A stretch of 64,000 nucleotides of DNA, taken from positions 345,243 through 409,242 of the forward strand of contig NZ_JBHSJF010000001.1 in NCBI RefSeq assembly GCF_042652085.1, written 5' to 3'. Made by a program: the position numbers and the translations under genes. The DNA is from Flaviflagellibacter deserti. GTDB lineage: Bacteria > Pseudomonadota > Alphaproteobacteria > Rhizobiales > Methylopilaceae. Below the pieces are notes generated by a model. The model was not told where the DNA came from. It was given only the letters and a program-made list of their open reading frames with translations, and did no database searches. This document shows, piece after piece, positions 60,413 through 64,000 of the stretch; the first letter of the stretch is position 1; each line of letters begins with the position of its first letter.

Positions 60413-62272
60413 ATGAGCGTGATCAACGGCTACGGCTTCATGAAGCCGTCCTATTCCCGGGCTCTCAGCGAGCTGCGGCGGCAATTCGACGACGCCAATC
60501 TCCAACTCGCCACCCAGCAGCGATCCCAGACCTATGGCGGCCTCGGCAGCGACCGCGACCTCGCGCTCTCACTCCACGGCAAGGTCGCCGCGCTCGACGG
60601 ATACAACACCAACATCCAGCAGGCATCGATCCGCACCACGATGATGGCGACGAGCCTGACCTCGCTGACCGACATCGCCGCCCAGACTCGCGGCGATCTC
60701 AATCCGAACAACTACATCCTCGTCGACGGCAAGCGCACCATCGCGCAGCAATCGGCGCTGTCGCGCTTCGACACCGCGATCGAGGCGCTGAACGCGGACG
60801 TCGCCGGCGTCTATCTCTTCGGTGGCCGTTCCGTTTCTTCCCGCCCGGTCGCCTCCGCCAGCGAGATCCTCGACGGCAAGGCAGGGCAGGCCGGTCTTCG
60901 CGACGTCATCGCCGAGCGCCTCAAGGCCGATCAGGGCGCGGACGGCCGCGGCCGCCTGACTCAGGCCACGGCCGCCGGCGCCAACGTGACGCTCGCGGAA
61001 ACCGCCTCGCCGAACGCATTCGGCTTCAAGCTCGGCACGATCAGCAGCAATGCGCCGGGCAATTTCGCGACCACGACGACGGCCGGCCCGCCTCCGGGCG
61101 TCGGCATCCAGGTCACCGGCACGCCGAAGCCGGGCGACGTGATCAAACTCGCCCTGACGCTGCCGGACGGCTCGACCGACGAGATCAAGCTCACCGCCTC
61201 GAACAATCCGCCGGCACCCGAACTCGTCGCCCAGGTGAACGGCAAGGAACTGCCGGCCGGAACCCTCGGTACGACCACGCTCGGCGATCCGATGGTCGGC
61301 CTCGTCGCGGGCGACACGATCACCATTAACGGCCAGACGATCTCGGTGGTGGCGGCGGGCGCCGGTCCCGGTCAGATCAACGTCACCGACACGATGGACG
61401 ACCTGATGGCCGATATTGAAGGCCTGACCGGTATCCAGAACGCCGAGTTCGACCCGACGACCCGGCAGGTCCGGATTACCGGGACCAACGGCACCGATCT
61501 TCAGGTCACGGGCACGGTCGGCAACAAGCTCGGCGTCAACGGAACGGTGAAGGCGGAAGAGATCAAGGGCTACACGTTCCAGATCGCGTACGATGCCGCC
61601 GGCAATGTCGACTTGAACGCCACCGCCACGAACCTTGCCTCCGCGGTCGACGGCGCGGTGAAGAAGGAGGCGACCACCGAGCTCGTCGCGGCCTCCGCGC
61701 TCGAGGCGTCGGACAATTTCTTCGGCGATCCTCCGCAGCGCGTCGACGGAGCAGATCCCTACACCGCGACCGCGCTCCGCGACGGCACGACCGATACGCT
61801 GAACTGGTATCTAGGCGAGAAGGGGCCGGGCTCGCCCCGTCAGACCCAGTCTGCGCGCATCGACAGCACGATCACTGCCGAATACGGCGCCCGGGCCAAC
61901 GAGGACGGCATCCGCGAATTCCTCGTCAATCTGGCGGCTTTCGCGACGCTCGAGCTCGACCCGAATGAATCGACCGGCAAGGCTCAGTACGAGGCGATGA
62001 CGAGCCGCGTCCGACCGAACCTGTCGAGCGAGACGGGGCTTGGCCCGATCGAGGGAATCGTCACCGAGATTACCAACGTCCAGGCCTCGCTGCAGTCGGC
62101 CACCGCGCGCCACAAGACCTCGTCCGCCGTCGCCGAGACCATGCTCGCCAATGTCGAGGGCATCGACAAGAACACGGTTGCGGCGACCATCCTCGAACTG
62201 CAGACCAATCTGCAGGCGAGCTATCAGGTCACCTCCATGGCAGCCCAGCTCAGCCTTGTGAATTACATCTAG
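60413..62272 (+). CDS. flgL: Flagellar hook-associated protein 3 (FlgL), enlarged
   Basis: A 619-residue flagellin-type protein. The N-terminal helical domain (residues about 1-160, SELRRQFDDANLQLATQQRS, SLTSLTDIAAQTRGDLN) and C-terminal helices (about 545-619, SSAVAETMLANVEGIDKNTV, ATILELQTNLQASYQVTS) match HAP3. Between them lies an extra-long central part (about 175-450) that includes a repeat-like beta module (GDTITINGQTISVVAAGAGP, TNGTDLQVTGTVGNKLGV) like flagellin-IN. Usual FlgL proteins are about 300-400 residues long. A strong terminator follows. Confidence 0.92.
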   Translation: MSVINGYGFMKPSYSRALSELRRQFDDANLQLATQQRSQTYGGLGSDRDLALSLHGKVAALDGYNTNIQQASIRTTMMATSLTSLTDIAAQTRGDLNPNNYILVDGKRTIAQQSALSRFDTAIEALNADVAGVYLFGGRSVSSRPVASASEILDGKAGQAGLRDVIAERLKADQGADGRGRLTQATAAGANVTLAETASPNAFGFKLGTISSNAPGNFATTTTAGPPPGVGIQVTGTPKPGDVIKLALTLPDGSTDEIKLTASNNPPAPELVAQVNGKELPAGTLGTTTLGDPMVGLVAGDTITINGQTISVVAAGAGPGQINVTDTMDDLMADIEGLTGIQNAEFDPTTRQVRITGTNGTDLQVTGTVGNKLGVNGTVKAEEIKGYTFQIAYDAAGNVDLNATATNLASAVDGAVKKEATTELVAASALEASDNFFGDPPQRVDGADPYTATALRDGTTDTLNWYLGEKGPGSPRQTQSARIDSTITAEYGARANEDGIREFLVNLAAFATLELDPNESTGKAQYEAMTSRVRPNLSSETGLGPIEGIVTEITNVQASLQSATARHKTSSAVAETMLANVEGIDKNTVAATILELQTNLQASYQVTSMAAQLSLVNYI

Positions 62273-62290
62273 GACAGCCCCGAAAAGCAA

Positions 62291-62318
62291 AACGCCCGGA
62301 CCAGGTCCGGGCGTTTTT
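62291..62318 (+). terminator. Terminator after flgL
   Basis: AACGCCCGGAC and GTCCGGGCGTT pair over eleven bases around CAG, followed by TTT. It lies 18 bases after the flgL stop and before the convergent flaF gene. Confidence 0.93.
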
Positions 62319-62338
62319 CGTTGAGGTGCTCTCGAAGA

Positions 62339-62716
62339 TCAAGCCGCGGCGGGAGCCATGCTCGACAGGCCGGCGGCCAGTTCGCGGTTGATGTTGATCA
62401 GCGAACCGAGGCGCTGCGGATTGGGGATCATCTCCAGCTCCACGCAATGGGGCAGCACGAACATCGCGATATTGCCGATATTCTGCTTCACCTGCGGGGG
62501 GAGGGGGTTCTCGGCGGCCGTCGCCGAGGTCGAAAGAATGGTCCAGAGCTTGCGATTGTAGCGGATCGCCGCTCGCATTTCCTCGCTGTCGGTGATCTGA
62601 CCGCTCATCACGGCCTGCAATTTCTGAGCGGCGCGCATAAGAAGCTGCGCCTCAAGTTCACGCGGGCCCGCCGTCTTCTGGGCTGTCTGAGCGTACGCCT
62701 GTGCTCCGCTGTGCAT
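62339..62716 (-). CDS. flaF: Flagellar biosynthesis regulator FlaF
   Basis: A 125-residue protein of the FlaF family, found in alphaproteobacteria and needed for flagellin synthesis or secretion together with FlbT. Blocks include YAQTAQKTAGPRELEAQLLM, AAIRYNRKLWTILSTSATA, ENPLPPQVKQNIGNIAMFVL and LININRELAAGL. It overlaps the end of flbT by 59 bases in another frame, so translation of the two is likely coupled. It ends near the flgL terminator. Confidence 0.94.
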   Translation of the reverse strand: MHSGAQAYAQTAQKTAGPRELEAQLLMRAAQKLQAVMSGQITDSEEMRAAIRYNRKLWTILSTSATAAENPLPPQVKQNIGNIAMFVLPHCVELEMIPNPQRLGSLININRELAAGLSSMAPAAA

Positions 62717-63092
62717 GCTTCAAAAGCTCCTCTTCGAAGGCGATCAACGCTTTCGCCTCCCTTAGAGCCTTGTAGAGCGCGTTGGTTAATATGGCATTAT
62801 TTACGGCTTCAATGAGCGGAAGACTACTTGGTGCAGCCTTTATGAAATCGCCGACGAGCGCGAAGTATTCTTTGTGAAATTTAGACGCATCTTTCGCAAG
62901 ATACATCAGCTGTACGGCCAAGTAGATGCGCTTGGAGGGCGAATCCGCGGTCGTGGCAGTCATGATGTCCTTCTCGCGAAGGATCGGCGCGTCGCCTTCA
63001 ATAAAGAGCCGGGTGCGCTGGTTGTCGTTGGTGACGACACACTCGCCCAGAATGATACGCTCGCCGGGCTTCAGTTCGACTTTGAGGGCCAT
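62658..63092 (-). CDS. flbT: Flagellin mRNA regulator FlbT
   Basis: A 144-residue FlbT protein, which in Caulobacter binds the 5' end of flagellin mRNA and lowers its translation and stability; in Brucella it activates. Blocks are LKVELKPGERIILGECVVTN, RLFIEGDAPILREKDIMT, KRIYLAVQLMYLAKDASKFH and ALREAKALIAFEEELLKH. It lies downstream of flagellin, separated by a terminator, and upstream of flaF with overlapping ends. Confidence 0.95.
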   Translation of the reverse strand: MALKVELKPGERIILGECVVTNDNQRTRLFIEGDAPILREKDIMTATTADSPSKRIYLAVQLMYLAKDASKFHKEYFALVGDFIKAAPSSLPLIEAVNNAILTNALYKALREAKALIAFEEELLKHAQRSTGVRSDSPEDGGPA

Positions 63093-63141
63093 TCCGAATC
63101 TCCTGCAGCCAGATTGGTCTTCTTGTTGCGCCGGATCAAAG

Positions 63142-63168
63142 AAAAACGGCGGAGCCTAAGCCCCGCCG
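63142..63168 (-). terminator. Terminator of the flagellin gene
   Basis: On the minus strand CGGCGGGGC pairs with GCTCCGCCG (one G-T wobble) around TTAG and runs into five thymines. It lies 28 bases after the flagellin stop, so most flagellin message would end before flbT. Confidence 0.9.
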
Positions 63169-63195
63169 CCAAATATCCGAAATGTTTGGTCCGGC

Positions 63196-64000
63196 TTAAC
63201 CAAAGAGACGAAGAACCGCCTGGTCCGCCTGGCTCGCCATCGACAGGGCTGTCGAGGACAGCTGCTGGCGGGTCTGCAGCGCCAGCATGTTCGCCGCTTC
63301 CTCGTTGGTGTCGGCGAGGACGAGGCCGTCGGCACCGGTCTGCAAGGTGTTGATCATCGACTTGGTGAAGTCAGTGCGGTTCTGCACGATCGAGAGGTTC
63401 GAACCGAAATTCGACGACTGGGAGCGGAGCGTGCCCATGGCTTCCGAGAGGTCGGCAAGCAACGTGTCGATGTTCACATCGCTGTCGAGGTCTTCCTCGT
63501 TGACGTACTGGATGCCGAGCGTGGTCGTATTTATCGGACGTTCGTTACCATCGAGATCCTTCGCCTGAATTTCGATGGTCGAGGTGCCCGTCTCGTTGAA
63601 GGTCAGCTTCAGCAAGTCGCCACGCAGCAGGTTGATGCCGTTGTAGCTCGCATCGTCGGAGAACTTGTCGAGCTGGTCACGCAGAACGTTGAACTGCGAG
63701 GCCAGATTGGCGCGCACCGCATTGCCGGTGATCGTCTGGGTGTTGGATGCGCCGGTGCCGCCGGTGAGGCCGCTGGTCGAGGCGCCGACGACCGAGAGCT
63801 CCTGCGTCGAGAGATTCTCGATGCGGAGCTTGCCGTTGTCGTTCGAGGCGCGGATCTTGCCTCTCAGGGAAGTGTTGTTGTTGATCTCGTTGACGAGGGT
63901 GTCGACCGTCTTGGCGGTGTAGGTGTCGGTACCGCTGCCGTTGGCAAGACCGGAACCCGCCGCGCCGTTCGCCACGGCGAAGTTGCTGATCGTGACATCG
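63196..64000 (-). CDS. fliC: Flagellin, C-terminal part (cut by window edge)
   Basis: The frame is open from base 64000 to a stop at 63196, about 268 residues, so the N-terminal part lies outside the window. The C-terminal helical domain is clear: SEAMGTLRSQSSNFGSNLSI, VQNRTDFTKSMINTLQTGAD, LVLADTNEEAANMLALQTRQ, QLSSTALSMASQADQAVLRL ending in FG. The upstream part has a flagellin-IN-like module (TAKTVDTLVNEINNNTSLRG, NDNGKLRIENLSTQELSVVG). It is the filament subunit and the presumed target of FlbT. Confidence 0.95.
   Translation of the reverse strand, partial: DVTISNFAVANGAAGSGLANGSGTDTYTAKTVDTLVNEINNNTSLRGKIRASNDNGKLRIENLSTQELSVVGASTSGLTGGTGASNTQTITGNAVRANLASQFNVLRDQLDKFSDDASYNGINLLRGDLLKLTFNETGTSTIEIQAKDLDGNERPINTTTLGIQYVNEEDLDSDVNIDTLLADLSEAMGTLRSQSSNFGSNLSIVQNRTDFTKSMINTLQTGADGLVLADTNEEAANMLALQTRQQLSSTALSMASQADQAVLRLFG

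Overview
This 64 kb window is a GC-rich, densely coding chromosomal segment of an alphaproteobacterium, most likely from the Hyphomicrobiales (Rhizobiales). The evidence is the FlaF/FlbT pair beside flagellin, three Omp25/Omp31-type barrels each starting its mature chain with an AADMP motif, a split petABC operon for the bc1 complex, the uvrC-pgsA-moaD-moaE neighbourhood, DUF6111 fused translationally to the CCA-adding enzyme, and a MarR / OmpR-type regulator / histidine kinase cluster beside a branched-chain aminotransferase. The genus cannot be fixed from the sequence alone. No rRNA, tRNA, CRISPR array, transposase or prophage gene was seen.

Layout. 1-3274 (minus): MoxR ATPase, DUF58 and a BatA/DUF4159 membrane protein (cut by the window edge). 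3479-5524: DUF6111, CCA-adding enzyme, DUF3016. 5529-6398: hemF. 6637-10062: petA-petB-petC, a terminator, then apt. 10095-13128 (minus): rplY-pth-ychF-nfi. 13221-13809: a parDE toxin-antitoxin pair whose toxin looks frameshifted. 13868-17607 (minus): lgt, a MidA/NDUFAF7-like methyltransferase, pgeF, then prs. 17706-20642: ubiK, ybjN-like, proC, a TetR regulator and a CsaA-like protein. 20655-24282: histidine kinase, response regulator and MarR, divergent from a branched-chain aminotransferase. 24292-26962: a small secreted protein, a TIGR02594-type endopeptidase-like protein, and a divergent TetR-RidA pair with three operator palindromes. 27085-34969: a chemoreceptor, moaE-moaD-pgsA, a SnoaL-type ECF sigma factor overlapping an AhpD-like protein, DUF1772, uvrC and a LysE exporter. 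35212-37514: three outer-membrane barrels. 37591-46338: GST, cold-shock protein, a GT39 transferase, rlmJ, a group IV decarboxylase, a structured intergenic repeat, a cupin gene without a normal start codon, rlpA, small hydrophilic proteins, doxX and secreted unknowns. 46504-56552: an OpgC-type membrane acyltransferase overlapping a degenerate SGNH protein, secreted unknowns, uvrB, a WG-repeat protein, an AzgA-type purine permease, DUF486, a 56-residue membrane protein and a PQQ-type sugar dehydrogenase. 56789-64000: flagellar flgE-flgK-flgL on the plus strand, converging with flaF, flbT and a partial flagellin on the minus strand.

Most of the window is core metabolism and information processing: respiration, haem, purine salvage, PRPP, tRNA maturation, nucleotide excision repair, molybdopterin, phospholipid and lipoprotein synthesis. 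Nothing here amounts to a clear new multi-gene defence or biosynthetic system. The least explained items are (a) the triple-palindrome TetR/RidA switch, (b) the OpgC plus degenerate-SGNH overlapping pair, (c) an apparently start-less cupin gene beside a multi-branched repeat, (d) a frameshifted ParE, and (e) two tandem, highly hydrophilic small proteins.

Limits: all calls come from reading the sequence and knowledge of families; no similarity search was run. Promoter calls are motif matches only. Start codons were chosen by ribosome-binding sites and usual family length, and are noted where uncertain.
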